Shown: positions 13,015 to 27,819 of the stretch, one piece after another
Position numbering within the stretch: position 1 is the first letter of the stretch
Layout of the letters: each line of letters opens with the position of its first letter
NCBI GenBank assembly: GCA_013397455.1
Contig: VYZB01000743.1
Coordinates: forward strand, 62,001 to 126,000
DNA from: Crotophaga sulcirostris
Lineage: Eukaryota; Chordata; Aves; Cuculiformes; Crotophagidae
Direction: 5' to 3'
Length of the DNA stretch: 64,000 nucleotides
The notes under the pieces: generated by a model
Database searches by the model: none
What the model saw: only the letters and a program-made list of their open reading frames with translations
Told to the model about the DNA's origin: nothing
Made by a program: the position numbers and the translations under genes

Positions 13015-16000
13015 GCATTTTACTGCCAAGGGCACTCAACACATAGCATGTCTGCCATCACAAAAACAGCTTACCAGATGGCTTCTGTGAGGGGGCCATT
13101 GCAGGAACAGGGGGGTGGAATGGCCTCTGACCTCCTGACTGAAGGACAGGCTGGTAAGAACATTACCAGGCTCTTCCCTTCACTTCTCTTCATTTCTCTG
13201 ACAGAAACTACTGTTATTATCCCAGCAGCAAGAGAGCTGGATGCATGTCCGCACTTCTGTCACACTATTTCCATGTATTAACCCTATCCACTGTGAAGAG
13301 GGAGTTGTGTTAATATGCAAGGTGTGACCAGGAGCAGGTGAAGTGCAGCAACCTGTCCCATTTTGCCTCTTCAGCTAGGCGGTGGCAACCTCTGTCAGAA
13401 AAATATGGCAGGTAGGAGATGTAACATTGGAAACTGCTGCATCTGAATCTGTCATAGCCTTTTCACAGGTTTTAAAACATAGATAGGAAGGGTAATTTCT
13501 AGCACACAGTCCCAAAACTGTGTATGTGTTTTCTCCTGGTCATGAACTTCTGTGTGCGTAATTCCTACTTCTAATACTTCTAAATTTATTTCACATGACA
13601 TTTGCAAGAGGTTCAGTTCCAAGTTACACTTCTGCCCACAACGGCAGCCATCTGCCCTTTCTCTGGCAGATACCAGCTAGTTTGAGTTCTCCTCCTTTTC
13701 ATTTATAAATTATTCAGTAATGCATCATGAAAACAATCTTTTAATTACCAATGATTTTAAAGAATATAGTGTCTTCTTTCGTGCAAATGATATGTGAGGT
13801 TTCATAACGTAAAGCAATTCAGTAGGATTTTTTCATGTTTTCATTAATAATCTCTCTCACTTATATATAGTACACAACTCCATTAACTCCAAAGGCACCC
13901 AAAACCCAGATTATGCTACTGACCTATAGCAGTTTATCATGAAGCACAGGGAGGAAAGGGGAGGGTTTTACCAAACAAAAGTAGCTTCCTTTTTATGAGC
14001 TCTGCTCTAGACTGTCTGTATCCACCCTCAGAAGACAGGAACATAATTTCCAAACTTTCAAAAGATGCAATATATATTTCAATGACTTGTATTAGCACAA
14101 TTTCACTCTGTACATCAGCTAAAACTCCTGAGAACCACTACTTTTAGGAAAGAACTTTAATTAAAGCAAAAAACTATGCTGAAGAGTTTCAAGTTTTAAT
14201 CCAATCTTTATCACACTGTTGCAATGATATGATTCATAAATCTGATGATTTTTTGTGCCTTAGTTTCTCCGATATGTAAAATTAGATCATTATTTAATGC
14301 AAAGGGATGTTAAGAACTTCAATTTTCAGACTGTAAAACACTTTTTGATCTTCACCTAGAAACAGAAGTCTAATTTTTTCGTGTACTCTCACATGCTAAT
14401 TCATTCAGATATAGAAAATCAGATACTGATTTTTTTTTCTGCTTTGAGATGAGCAGACAGTTAAAAATCATTTGTTTAGCATGTCTACAATTTTTTCTCT
14501 GCCCTTTCAGCCCCCAAAGAAAACTAATACACCTGGAATTAGTTATTAGTTTCAAGAAAAGGATTTACACATGTACTCTTTTGTTATCTATATGCTTTAC
14601 AATATGCACTTATTGGAAAACATTAAAGGCATGTATTAGATAACACGGAATTGTAGAATTTAATTTGGTTTTGGTGCAGGACATCGTCTACGCCAGAGAC
14701 ACAATAGCTAGATAAGGATATATAAAGGGAATTGATGTGATCTTTCTTCAGTCAGTGTTAGCAAATTACTTCCAGGGGTTTGAGTACCGGTTATCATAAT
14801 GCTGTTTTGGAGGACAGCAAAAACTAGAACTATGAGCATGGAGAGATCCATGTGGAGGTTGTAGAGCCCACTGAAGTCTTCTAAGAAAAAAGTATTCTTC
14901 ATTACTTATGCCTGTTCTTTTAGTTGAGTCCAACAGTTGATGCCATCCATCACTCACTTCCTAAACAGGAGGACATGGTAGTGTGGGAAAAGTAGAGTAG
15001 CAGCAGAGGAAGAAGAAATTATGGGGTCATACTGACAGTCTTGAAACAGGAGAACAATGTCTGAATAGACTAGGAAGAGAGAAGAGTTACAGTAGATACT
15101 ATAGAGGTCTGTGGATTTGTGAAGAGCATGCACAATATAGAAAGGACTGAATATTCATGATCTCTTCCCATACAAGTACAAGCAGCTATTAAATGAAACT
15201 AGTTGGAGATGTACTCAATACAAAAAAATGTGAAATACTACTTTAAACATTTAGAAGATTTCTTTGAAATTTCTTTGTCTTTAGAAGACAAATACTGAAG
15301 TAGAAGTGATTAATTCTAGTGGAAATATGCTTATATTTCTGTGAAACATAGTTTGGTCTCTCAAAAAAATTATTTAGAAATGTATTTTTAAAAAATCCCA
15401 AATCCTGATGTCTATTTCCACTTCAATATCCATTAAGGACATTCTGTTAAGAGACTAAAGTTAAGAAAATATTATGGAAATCCCAAAGCAAAATTATACA
15501 CCTGAGCAGCAAGTTGTCACTGGACTTAATATTGACCCCAAAAAGGTTTAACATTAACACTTTATCTTTTCCTATTTTGGAGTAATGTTGTATGTGAGTG
15601 GGTGTAATTCTTTTTGCAGTGTGCACACATGGCTATTTATATCTTAATATTGCAGTATTTAGCCTAACATGCTCGCGGCAAAATTGCTTTCAGGGCAGAT
15701 ATTCCTGGCTGCATTTGGCCTGCGTTGCACTGGCCCAGGAGCATAGCACAACACTAGCACTTGCATTACCAGCCACTGGAGACTCACCCTGTCATCACTT
15801 GATTTGCCCTTGGTGCTAAGCCAGCCTAAAGGCACCAGAGCTACAAACAAAAGCTGCAAGGGATTCAGACAGGAAAATCAACAAATCCCTTGTGGCTACT
15901 GGAATTCAGCATAATTGTGCATCCTTGTTGCTGGGCAAGCACTGGAAGGCAGCAGATCAACATACAGCTGACTGAGAAGAAGGCTCAAACTCCTTTTTGC

Positions 16001-16506
16001 CCATTCTGCTTTGCACGCATTATCAAGCACGGTCTATGTCACACTACACTCTGCCGGGAAAAGAAGTCATAACACCATGGCAGCACAGTCATACAGACCT
16101 GGAAGGAACCAGAAGAAACTATATAGCCCAGTGTCTTCCAAGGGCCAAGATTTGCCAGTCACAGCAATCCTTTATGGGCCTTTTGTGTTCCCAGCCTTCA
16201 GTGCTCAAAGTGGCAATTGACACACACAGAAGACAGCAGCAGCCTAGGCTCGTGTGGGGAGGGCAGAACAGCAGCAAAAAGGAAGGAGCAGGGACTGGGA
16301 CACAGGCAGAGGAATAGCTGGAAGAATCAGAACTGGCAGGGCACAGAAGAGGTACAGGCAGCAGCAGGGATGTTTAGCTCCAGCAGTATTAAGAATCATT
16401 AGTTTAGAGTATCCATCTACACAGGGGCTGAATCCCGTTTATCTTGCTTTTACAACAAGCCAAAAAGGAATTCAATATGGAAATATTCACAGCTAACATG
16501 GAAATA

Positions 16507-16552
16507 GTAGAAGAAGAAGAACAATAACAACAACAGCAACACAATAATAAAG
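16507..16552 (+). repeat. Mixed GAA/CAA/AAT simple repeat
   Basis: A run of imperfect trinucleotides shifting from GAA to CAA to AAT. Confidence 0.8.
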
Positions 16553-17319
16553 ATATTGCCACTTCGCTTCTAAAACAGGAAGACCTGTTTTAGAACTTAA
16601 CTGTCCCTTTTGTTAGATTTTTCCTGGTAGCCAAATAAAATCTTATTGGCTTCTCATTTACCCTATTTTTTCACGTCATGTCATAAGTGGGCATTGTAAA
16701 TGTTCAGTTATCATCTCCTTTATAAAAAACCCTTAATTAGTTGTTTAACTGTTTGCTCTGGTATCCCAGGTTAAGCTGCCCAATGTGTTAATTTATTTTT
16801 CTTTTTCTTCACATACAGACACTGTGTGAAGGCTTCTCTAGAGCTCTGAGACTTCTTGATCTTCCATAATGTTTGAAGACAATCATTAACAGCTCTGCAA
16901 TTGCTTTGGCAACTTTCTTACATATTTTGCACCAAATTTCACCTGACCCTGCTGACTGGAATGTTTGTAACTTGTCTAAATAATTTTTAACCTGCCCTTC
17001 CTCTCTTCTGGTCCGTGATTCTCTTCCCCTGATAAAATTAATTGCACCAAAGATCTGATTGCAATTAACCTTGAGACAGTAAGTCTTTCAGCCTTTCCTA
17101 TTTCATCACAGCAGACAAAAGCTTTTGCCATCAAATTAAAAAGAAATACATTGTCTGTATAGCACCAGAACCCTGCTAAAGCATTTTCATGACGCACCAC
17201 TAGGCATTTGTCCTCTGTGTAATCCAAATGCAGCTGTGCCCTCCAGTGATGTTGGATTTGCAAGCCTGACCCCTCTCTTTACTGATTAGTACTGATTGTC
17301 GTACCAGAACCACATAACC

Positions 17320-17818
17320 ACAGAATCATAGAATTATAGAATCACAGAATGGTTTGGGTTGGAAGAGATCTTAAATCTCATCTAGTTCCAACTATCCTGC
17401 CATGGGTAGGGACACTTCCACTAGACTGGGTTGTTCAAAACTCCATCCAATCTGACCTTGAACACTTCCAAGGATGAAGCACCCGCAACTTCTCTGGGTA
17501 ACCTGTTTCAGTGCTTCACCACCCTCATAGTGAAGGATTTCTTCCTTAAATGTCACTATACGCCCTTGTAAAAAGTCCTTCCACAGAATTCCTGTAGACC
17601 CCCCTTTATGTCCTGGAAGACTGCTATAAAACCTCCCTGGAACCTTCTCTTCTACAGGCTGAACAACCCTAGCTCTCTCAGCCTGTTTTCATGAGAGGTG
17701 CTCCATCCCTCTAATCATCTTAATGACCCTCCTCTGCACTCAAACCAACAGGTCCATCTCCTTCTTTTGTTGGGGGCTCCAGAGTTGAATGCAGTATTCC
17801 AGGTAGGGTCTTCCCAGC
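17320..17818 (-). repeat. CR1 LINE 3' end, about 500 bp
   Basis: It starts on the plus strand with the inverted tail 'agaatcatagaattatagaa', then 'ggtttgggttggaagagatc'. It runs into the end of ORF2 ('gcagtattccaggtagggtc'). It is a typical 5'-truncated CR1. Confidence 0.95.
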
Positions 17819-20800
17819 TCCCCATCTGACTTCTTTTTGCACTCTCCATGCAAAAGGAACCTTTTTCTTTTTCCTAGCTTACAGGTTTAGATTAAGGGTT
17901 GAGCACTGGCTTATAAAAACCCAGTACAGTCCTAGCTAGGTATGGATTACTGGAAGACATTTAATTTTGCATTTACAAGCAGGAAGTCAGTATCCTTTTT
18001 AAAACATTCAGTATGGTAGGTTCCCATGCAGGTTACAGAGCACATCCACAGTGTTGCTCTGTCAAGCTTTTGCTGAAACTAATCAAGCAAGACTCTGTGC
18101 ATGGAAGTTGCTAAATTGGGTGTGCTTGTGGTTTCTTCTTTCTGCTGCCCATTATCTCTCCTGGAGTTGCTATTTATTGCTTTGCAGCACAGACTAGACA
18201 GGAAAGGCACACATCACAGGTGGCAGGGAAGGAAGAAACAATGCCAGGGAGCCATTATTCTCTCTCTCCTGCGAGAAAGAGGTATAAGAAGAAATTCAGC
18301 TTGCCTGCTAACATAATGATCATAACTGCCAGATTGGGATGGGGAGAAAGGAGAGTTATTTTCTGCAGGCAGAGTACTGATATTTTTTTCTGAGTGTGAC
18401 TCATGAGTCAGTATCATGCTGGGCTGTGTCATAGAAGGGGTATCTTGATCCACCATGTGACAAAAAGTCACCTGTGACAGGTCATGCTCTTCTAGTGGAG
18501 ATCACACCTCCTTCACTGCCTCATATAGCCTCTCTTCATAACCTTATGTGACAAGCACAGCTGGGCAGCAAGGGAGATGTCTGAGTCTCTGTATGACGGG
18601 GATTTTGGGGTGTAAGCTCCTGAGATTTGATGGGTGGGATTCATCTGATCAAACAGAAATGTCTGCATTTTAGCTTGTCACCTTGGTCTCACCTTAGGGC
18701 AATGGAAAGAAATGAAAAGTCAGAATAAGGAACATTCCTATCCAAATTTAGACATGTGAAATAGGACAGATGAATCATACCCTGAATACATATATTTCTC
18801 CCCACAGAGTATAGAGAGATAGGGTGACTGGCTGAGACGCAGATATCTACAGTGCTGGGTTTAAACTAAAGGAGATAACTCCCATCCAGCAAATCAGAGC
18901 CAAGGGTTCTAGCAAACCAGGAGCAGTCAGGGGGACAAGGAGATCTGGACATCTCAATTTAAAAGTCTTCATTCAGGTGTTGGCCTATCTGCATGGTGCA
19001 GCAGAAATGTCAAAGCTGTCAGTAGTAAATAACAGAATGCTAAACTGATCATGATGATGGGCTCAATTCAGCTGCCTCACACAGAGGCACCTAGTGCCCT
19101 TTGAGGCACCCCAAGATATTCAGGAAATTTATCTACTGTCCTCAGTTCAAGAAATGCAAAAATTTGACCTTAGCTAGACAAAACACCTACCAGGTTAATC
19201 TGTCTACTGTAGTGGTGCTCTCAGCACAGTAAACCCTACACACCATCACTTACAGCAGGTGAACCTCTATAGGAGGCTGGCAATAAAGCCAGAAATTGAG
19301 AACATGAGAAGCAACCTGTAAGAATAAGCTAAAAAACAGTACCTAATTTGAAGAAACCTCTTTAAAAAATCAGTTCAGGGTAATTAAGGGTAAAATAGGC
19401 TCACCAAAAGCGACAAAAGTAACGAACTACCCAATTGATTATGTCCATGATTGCTTTCCTTTAATCCTTTTTTATATGAAATATTACCTCCTTATTTTCT
19501 AGACTAATTTCATACATAATATCTTAGTTAATATCGATTTCCACTGTGCATTTGTCTTTGATTTCTTTTCATTTTCATTATATACCTAGCAATAAACCTG
19601 GTCTCCACAGTCATTGTAATACTACTTAAGATCTTTAAAAATTTTATAACAGGCTTAAATATTCTTCTCTGTAATCCTATGACAAATGACTTCTCCTGTG
19701 CTCAGTATTAAAAATGGACTTCTGTGAAGGCACTTATCTGTAGCCTCTAATCACACACATATATTACTTGTTTAAATAACAGAGGAGAGTTGCTTGTTTT
19801 TTTTTCCTGTATCGTATCACGGCATAAATGAGGCAAAAAGTAAAGGATGTAAAATACAGCCAGTGGGAAAAGGTATAAAACGTTGTGTAAATACAAACAT
19901 AAAGCATGCAGCATGCACCCAGCAGAAAAAGTGGGATACAGAGGACTCTATATTGCCTGGCTCTGCACCCAGGAGGGCCAGGACAATGCTGAGTGGTTTT
20001 GAAAAGTCTGTATTCATCGCTGGTTAGTGATCTCAAGAAGGGGTGAAAAAGCATCGAATCTATGTGAGATTAAATTAAAAAAAAAAAATCAAATATCATT
20101 TACACTCAAATCACAGTGAAGCTAATTGAAAGAGACATGTATAGAAAATGTTCTCTTCTAGGATAAGACGTGATCTAATGGGCCTTCTTCACTGCAGCCA
20201 GTATAGCATCAACTGGACATCATAGAACAGGTAGGTTGTTCTGTGAGCAATGGGACTGAGAAAGGCTGATTTCCTGTAGTATCTGCCACTATTATCTAAA
20301 GTCTTCAGTGCCTAAAAATGACAATTTCTAATCAAATCTTTTCCTGCGGTTAGGATTTTTTATGGTCTGTCTGCAAGATGACTCTTTGGTGTTTAACAAC
20401 AGATGAATTCACACTGCAGCCATTTCCTGAGGAGGGACTGAGAGAAATCTTTGTTCGTTACCCACTTACATCTTTACACAAAACGTTTAAAAACTTCACA
20501 TCCCTAAGACTGCACGTCATACCTGGTTGAAAATGGCTAAAATGTTCAAAAGTTATTAGGAGGAAATATAGCATGCAATCTCATTAGCCTTGTTCTTTGA
20601 AAACCGGGCTAATACTGATGATAGAAGGAGCAGCCAATACCCAAGGCCGGCACTGCTGGAAAATGATCTGCAAGTGGCACCACAAACAGGGATGTGGGCC
20701 CTGTACAACTGGGCAAATGTAAGGCCCACAAAACACAGGAGTAGGTATCCCTGGAGTCAGCTGACAGTGGACATGCCACAGAACAGCCTGGTGTTCACTC

Positions 20801-21851
20801 GGGCTCTGCTTTATCTGAAACATAAGGTCAACGGACACTGAATTCTCATCTGCTAGCAACCAGCCCATTTCAATTTAATTTAAAATCATGAAGCAAATTT
20901 GTCCCATGGGTTAGATTTGCTGATCTGCTATTTACTCTAAAAGCAAAAAGTGTCTACACTTAAAGGAGATTTATCTTAGTTAATAGTATAAACCAAATTT
21001 TCAAATAATCTATTTTAAATTGCTTATGATTCCAAACTACTACACAGGCAAATCAATTTCCAATAAAATACAGTATGGAATACAAAAAAAGTATATCATT
21101 AAATTCCCTTGCGGGTCTGATGATTTGCTAAAGGAAGGGAAGTTTTAAGAGAAAAACTGAAGACACTGTGGAGACCAGGACGGTAGTATCAAAAGTATTT
21201 TTTAAAAAAGATGGTTTTATTAAGTTTTAGACATTGTGTCAGCACATCAGCTATACTGTATTTATGCTTTTGCAGTGCAAGGTTAAGGGATACAGAATTT
21301 ATCTTCCACTTCAGAGATTTCTGAATGGTAAGACCTAGCCAAAAATCAGCACAAAAAAGGAATTGCCACCATCAAGGTTAACTATAAACATTTCTGCTAA
21401 TTCTGCTAGGGTTATTTAGAAGATATATTGAACTTTACCTAATTAAGTCACAAGTTGCTATATTAGATTTTTTTTATCAGGAGGATGTATGTGTGCAGAG
21501 CACTTTGTAATAAGGAAGTTAGTAATCTGCATTTTTACATTTTCTTTTATTTCAGTGTGCATTACAAACACAGTGAATTGAACATTTTGCTCAATTTTGC
21601 CTCTTGCAGAATGTTTGTCTGTCCTTATCATTCTGATCGTACTAGAGAATTAAGCAGGGACAAAGTTGGATTTGTGGCTCTGTAGGTCTGCAACAAATCT
21701 TATTTTCACTAGATGGCACCATTCTACTCCTATGAATCAATACTGAGTATGGAAAAAAAGGCAAAGGTTTAATTTTCATAGAAGAACATAAAATGATAGA
21801 AGTTTTTATGTTGAATACTTACACTGATTCTTTGTGTTCTGTGTCATACAT
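17819..21851. other. Unannotated DNA
   Basis: No gene or known repeat was seen. Frames at 19764-20054 and 20584-20868 overlap frames on the other strand and lack family features. Confidence 0.4.
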
Positions 21852-22258
21852 GAAGGAGCTGGAGAACAAGTCTTATGAGAAGCAGCTGGTGGAACTGGGA
21901 CTTTAATTTAGTGAAGAGGAGGCTGAGGGGAGACCTCATCACTGTCTACAACTGCCTGAAAGGAGGCTGTAGGGAGGTGAGTGTTGGTCTTTTCTCCCAA
22001 GTGACAGGTGATAGGATGAGGGGAAATGGCCACAAGTTGTGCCAAGGGAGGTTCAGATTAGACATCAGGAAAAATTTCTTCACTGAAAGGGTGGTCAGGC
22101 ACTGGCAGAGCCTGCCCAGGGAGGAGGTTGAGTCACCATCCCTGGAGGGGTTTAAAAGATGGGTAGATGAGTTCCTCAGAGACATGGTTTAGCAATTAGA
22201 GAGGTACAGTTGGACCTGATGATCTCTAAAGTCTTTGCCAACCGGATGATTCTATGAT
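21852..22258 (+). repeat. CR1 LINE 3' end
   Basis: It holds the C-terminal ORF2 text 'agaggaggctgaggggagac' and 'aggaaaaatttcttcactga', and ends 'ggatgattctatgatgctat'. The open frame at 21875-22192 is an ORF2 remnant of about 105 codons, not a host gene. Confidence 0.95.
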
Positions 22259-23861
22259 GCTATACACCTTACGTACTTTCAAGTGTAAAGCTCAAGAACA
22301 TACATCTGCTTCAACTATTTCACATTTAATATTTGTGTCAAAACTGATTACCAAAAATTTGCATGAGAGATGTATCCATTACACCAGGTCAGACTTTGAA
22401 TAACAGGGGTCAGAATAAACTATAAACATCAAAATACTTCTCTCTCTGAAGTAGGTATAGATCTAGATTTATGAAGATACTGTGCCAAAGCCTCAGCAGG
22501 TATAAACCAATTTGGTTTCCCTGAAGTTGATTGATGCCAGGTGAAGATCTGCACCTGCAATTTAGATGCTGTCCTGCAGAGCACAACTTGACTTGCTTTC
22601 TTTTTCTGAACTCCAAGCCATGATATGTGAACTCATTTGGGCACACTTCTTGGTCAAAATTTCCACCTGGACATTGGACTTAAAATCAGTGCACATCTCT
22701 TTGTTATAAATCAAAATAATCTTTTCACATAGAAGAGAATAAAGCTGATTAATAACTTCAGAGCTGGGAAATCAGTTGCTCAATACCACATCAGTGGTTG
22801 CACTAAATATCATGGTAATCCTGATGGAAATAGAAGCAAACTACTGCCCAACTCCATCATTTTGCCTCTTACTGCCACTAGATGACAGTATGGTGACGCA
22901 TATATCGTTCAGCTGCACGCCAGACATTCTGTCGCTGAATTCCTGACAGCATTCACACTTCCCTATGTAGAGAATATACAAGAAGGCATCGATACTACAT
23001 AGCTAGCCTTCAAATAGCAGTGCTTAACTATATCTCCACTGATTTAATACATTAATATACCCAAAGAGCAGTAGATGCTATTATTTGGCCATAGACCTAA
23101 ACTGGACTTTATTTAGACACACGTATTATGCTAAATTGGTCACCTCCCTCTGTTTTTGTAGCTACCCGCCCAGAGCTATAGTGAGAGGTTTTGATGGAAA
23201 GGGCAGGATAATTATATTTCCCTAGCAGGAAGCAGGAGAATGGCTAGAGGTAACATTTACATTCCGCCTCACGGGCATCCCACTCACTGCTGGTTCTGCA
23301 CATCCACTTGCCACTTCTCCCATCTTTTTCATTTCATGCTCTGCCTCTTGAGAGGACTCCCCTCCTCATCCAATCGAAAAGCTCACTGCTAGGAGGGGCC
23401 ACGCATCCAGCAAAACACCTTGAACACACAGCTATCATCCACTCCACAAACCCTTTCTCTCCCAATTCACTTAGTTTGTGCTCTCCTAACACAACAAAAT
23501 TAAAAACAAACTCTTCTTTTTCTCAGCTCCTCTGTAAACAGTCAAAACTCTTCACTGCACAGTTTTTCCCTAAGTAAATCTTAAGACCTTGTTTTCTTTT
23601 TGCCCACAATAACAAGGTCCATTTTCCACTCAGTAGGATGTACTGCCCCTGTCCAACCAGAAATATGAACCCCAGGGTGTGTGGCTGGCTCCAGTCCTGC
23701 CCAATACCTCTCACATCCCAGGTGGTTTTGCAGACACACTTGCATTTCCAACTCCTCTGATGGACAACAACCCCATTTCTTAGTCCATAATGCATGGCAG
23801 ATAGGTTGAATGAAATTGACGTGTTGGCACCACAAGGCGAGCCAAAAATTGAAACCCAGAA

Positions 23862-24062
23862 TCTCCACTGAAAAGAAATTGGCCCTTGGAATGCGTTGCC
23901 CAGGGAGGTGGTGGAGTCGCCAACCCTGGAGGTGTTTAAGAGGAAACTGGATGAGGCACTGAGTGCCATGGTTTAGATGATGGGTTGGTGTTAGTGTTGG
24001 GTTATAGATTGGACTCAATGATCTCAGAGGTCATTTCCAACTTTGTAATACTGTGATACTGT
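23862..24062 (+). repeat. CR1 LINE 3' end
   Basis: It has 'gttgcccagggaggtggtgg', 'gattggactcaatgatctca' and a worn tail 'taatactgtgatactgt'. It is 5' truncated. Two minus-strand open frames across it (23523-24018) are antisense shadows. Confidence 0.9.
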
Positions 24063-26878
24063 GTGTGACAAACTCATGCACACGTTTATATATGGAGCTA
24101 AGTGAGCAGAATGCTTGAAAACAAAGGTTAAGGGGAAGCAGTCCAGAAAGTGCAAGCAGTAGAGTTGTGTAATATCAATGTTTGCACTGAAGGCTCATTT
24201 TCTACTTTAGGATTTGATTCAGCCACCAGCATCACAAATCACTGCATTTCCCACAAAAACTATATGTGGATACAGACCTAGTGGAAACCTTGAATTTTCA
24301 CTTTATTGGAAATTTGGTTACTTTGACATCTTTTTGTTTTAATTCAGGATATATATTTGTAAGATTTTCATATTTAAAAAAGCTTGTATTTTTTTTACCT
24401 TATTTAATTACTGGACACTTATAATATTGTATGAATTGCTAGTTACATAGCATAATACTGAAATGAATCATTTTCATAATCAGAAAGAATATCTTTTACT
24501 TAATGTTGGTTGAACTATCTATTACTGTTTACAGTGTCATTGCAGTCCCAGAAGGAGAAACTGATTCAACTGTCAAAATCTTTCGGTATGGCAAAAAAAG
24601 AGAACTCTCAAAAAGACAACTTGTTGCCATTGGAAATTAAGACATAAAGTAAAATATTTCAAACATTACACTGAACACTTACAGCTGTAAAACACATTAA
24701 CAATAATACAACAATCAAATCCCTGTATGAGTCAAAATGGAGTTTCAGCACTCATTAATTAAATTCTGAAAAATTCCAAAAGGAAACGTCTTGAAAAATG
24801 TTAAAACTTCTTTGTCCATTCTGAACCTGCACTATATTTTACAACTACAATTGTTTTAATTGCATTTTATTTCACTTTTTATCAAAAACTGTAACAAAAA
24901 AAGTCCAATGAGCTGCTATTTTGTAATCCATTTTTGAACTCACATTTCCTGAGCTTATGACAAACAAAGGACTTCATTTTATTTATATGAATAAGGATTC
25001 TCTATATCCAATGTATAAATATTATTTTTTAACAATCTAACAGTTTTTCTCTGTGACTTAAGACAGTTTAAAACTCACAGCCAGGGAGAAGTTCTGCTGC
25101 TAACAAATGGTATTTTCAGGGATAATCATGTCAGCTGTCATGGCACAGTGAGGACCGTGCGGGATGGCAAACTCAAGAGCTGAGTATGCTAACAAGGCAG
25201 GTGGGAGCAGCACCTTCCCCCAAGAAGCAAGGATGTTCAGCAGCAAATCCAGGTGGTGATCAGGGTTAGACTTTGCCCAGTGCTCTGCCAGGAAGTCCAC
25301 AGTGATGCACTGCTCTTACCAGCAAGGAAGCTCCCCTTTGACTCAGCCAGCAAAATACTTTACCTTTGCCAAGTAGTCTCCTAAAAACAGGGGGGTGCAC
25401 ATCTGATCCTGACATCAGTAACACAACAGCACAGCCTTAGCATCTAAAGGTGAGGACTACAGTTGAATGAAATATGCACTTTATGTGCAGAAGTCACTCA
25501 AGAACATGAATGGGTGACTATATAAAAGAACCCCAAACCTGTTATTGTTGCTTTCTCAAACGTGTTAACGTGCCCCTTAATTCAGAATTAAATAAGCAAG
25601 AGCTATGGGGAAATATTTATGGGGAAAATTATCCATCAAAAGCAAAGGATATAAAATCAATATGGGAAACCTCAGCACATACTTGCCAGACAGACACGTT
25701 CCAAAGTCTTCCATTGAGTCACACAAAATGAGTAATATTACAATGTAGGGGGTTATGCACATGGAAAATACCCCAATAAAACTAACTTATCATTTTACTT
25801 TTTCCTAAAATAGTAGCTCCATACTCCTCTGAGAGTAATGCAAATCTTACCATGCACACCAGTAAGCTTCATGCAGACTGAGCACGACATTCAACATTGA
25901 TTTCTGCCTCCAGCAAGAGTCCACTTATCTGGGTCAGCAACTGGAGGGTGAAGGAAATAATGAAATTCTCATTCACTTCCAACTCCTCCATCATTTCTTG
26001 CTCAGTTCCTTGCAGAGGTATTTATCAGATGTGCAGTCTTTACTCCTTAGAGCACAGCTAGAGACCTCATCTTGTTCCCCTTGCCATAATGGTGAAATAA
26101 GGACCATTGCAGCCAATGGACAGGGTTCTGACAATACAGTTAATTTCCTTCCTATATCATATATCAAGAGCTGCAAAAATATATCCTGAACAACACGAAA
26201 ACTGGGTGAAACAAATGTTTTTTCCACTGCCTTTATTTTTCATCTTAAATTTTAATAGAAATTGAAACGGCTTAAATTCTTCACACATCGAGGCAATCTT
26301 TATAAATGTGGTGTGACTTCCAGCTACAATAGGAGCACTTGGCATCTGAAAAAGCTTCCCACCTCCTCAAAAGGCTTCTTTTCATGTTTCTGAGGAAACT
26401 GGACATTATAACTGAGACTTTCAAAACCTGGGCGAAAAATAAACAGTTAGCAACTTTGGCACATATATAATGAGGGAGCTGAAGATATCTGTAACTCAGG
26501 CTTGGACTGTTTTAATACAGCTACAATGATTCAACAAAACTATGTTGGAAATGTAAATGGATTCTGAGGTTTTCTATAGCAGGCAGGAAACAATCAAGAT
26601 ATTCAAAAGGTGCTATTCAAAAGAAAAAATTGCTCCACTGGAATTGTTAGCTCCCTGCAAATTCTGCAAAGAGTCTTTGAATACTAGTGTAGAAACATAT
26701 TCACATTATTTAATAGATTTCAATATACAGTTGGAAGAAAGCCTAACACATAGTATCATACCTACCTTTACTAGAAAAAAAGTAAAGAAATCGAAGGACC
26801 ATTCATCTCTTAGAGCAATTTTTCTGGAGCTGGGCTGATATTCAAATATTATAGTAATTTGCTACTTATCTTCAAAAC

Positions 26879-26894
26879 ATATATATATATATAT
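26879..26894 (+). repeat. (AT)n microsatellite
   Basis: Eight AT units. Confidence 0.9.
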
Positions 26895-27819
26895 GATTCA
26901 AACCCACGGAGTAAATATAGCAAGCAAAATGTTTGTTTTCTTAGGTATAAAATAATAGCATGACATCAAATATTGTCAGACTCTGTGGATATTAACAGAA
27001 TTGTATGATCATTGATTATTTATATACCACAGTACTGTTGAGCTGATATGAACTGGTCTTGCCTTGCTGAAGGGAAAACTCTGGGACCACACGCCACGTC
27101 CACTGTGGATATTCTGTAGACTGATCTCCCATAATGATCAGACAAATATTCTGATTGCTATGTTATACAAAGGATCTTTTCTCCTTAAAAATCATCTTTA
27201 AACACTGTGCAAGGTATTCCTGAAAAACACAGAGATTTTGTAGACATCTTTCCATGCCTATCAGCAAGATAAGATGTCAAGTAACTGGCTCCAAGAAAGG
27301 TTCAAAGTAATACATCCATTGCTTTGTGAAATTATGTTGTTGTATTTTTAAATATACATCACATTTTCCATCTCATGCAATTGTAAATTGGGTACATAAA
27401 TAATTTGTGCAAAATTACTTATTACTGCTATATACATTATTGGGAAAACTATGGAAACTTGATCTGCTTTCAGGGGGTCACCCTTAAAATCTGAGCAAAC
27501 ATGTAAGCTGTTTTCCCACCAAAATGAACCACTAATTAAACGTTTTTTAAGATTCACTGCCTATCATGAAATCTGCCTTAAATTGTGGAGGGCTGGTATT
27601 TTGTTTGTTTTGTAACAAAATGCACCAAGATAATCTTATACAAATGTGAAACGCATTTACTTTAAGAAATTATTTGGGTCTGAGATAGTTCTTGCACTGA
27701 ATCATTCTCTAACTAAAGAATGCAGAGAACCAAAATCTTCCTTTTTCCTTTAGCCAACCCCAGAACACAAATCTGTCTGGGATCCCTCTTTCTGTACTAA
27801 ATTACGAAAACTTTGTCCT

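Larger units (their letters stand above)
10322..17319. other. Unannotated DNA with one short CR1 tail
   Basis: Open frames are short and overlap on both strands, as expected by chance. No exon with convincing splice sites was identified. Confidence 0.4.
22259..27819. other. Unannotated DNA downstream of COLEC11, with one CR1
   Basis: No gene was recognised outside the CR1 at 23862-24062. A 66-codon minus-strand frame at 25100-25300 was considered and not accepted. Confidence 0.4.

Noticed and set aside
23523..24018. Two minus-strand frames of about 145 codons
   Set aside because: They run antisense across a CR1 3' end, and their start regions are CR1 sequence.
25100..25300. 66-codon minus-strand frame (VDFLAEHWAKSNPDHH and on) that reads somewhat like protein
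   Set aside because: No clear acceptor, no start context, and no family I recognise. It is worth a database search but not a feature call.
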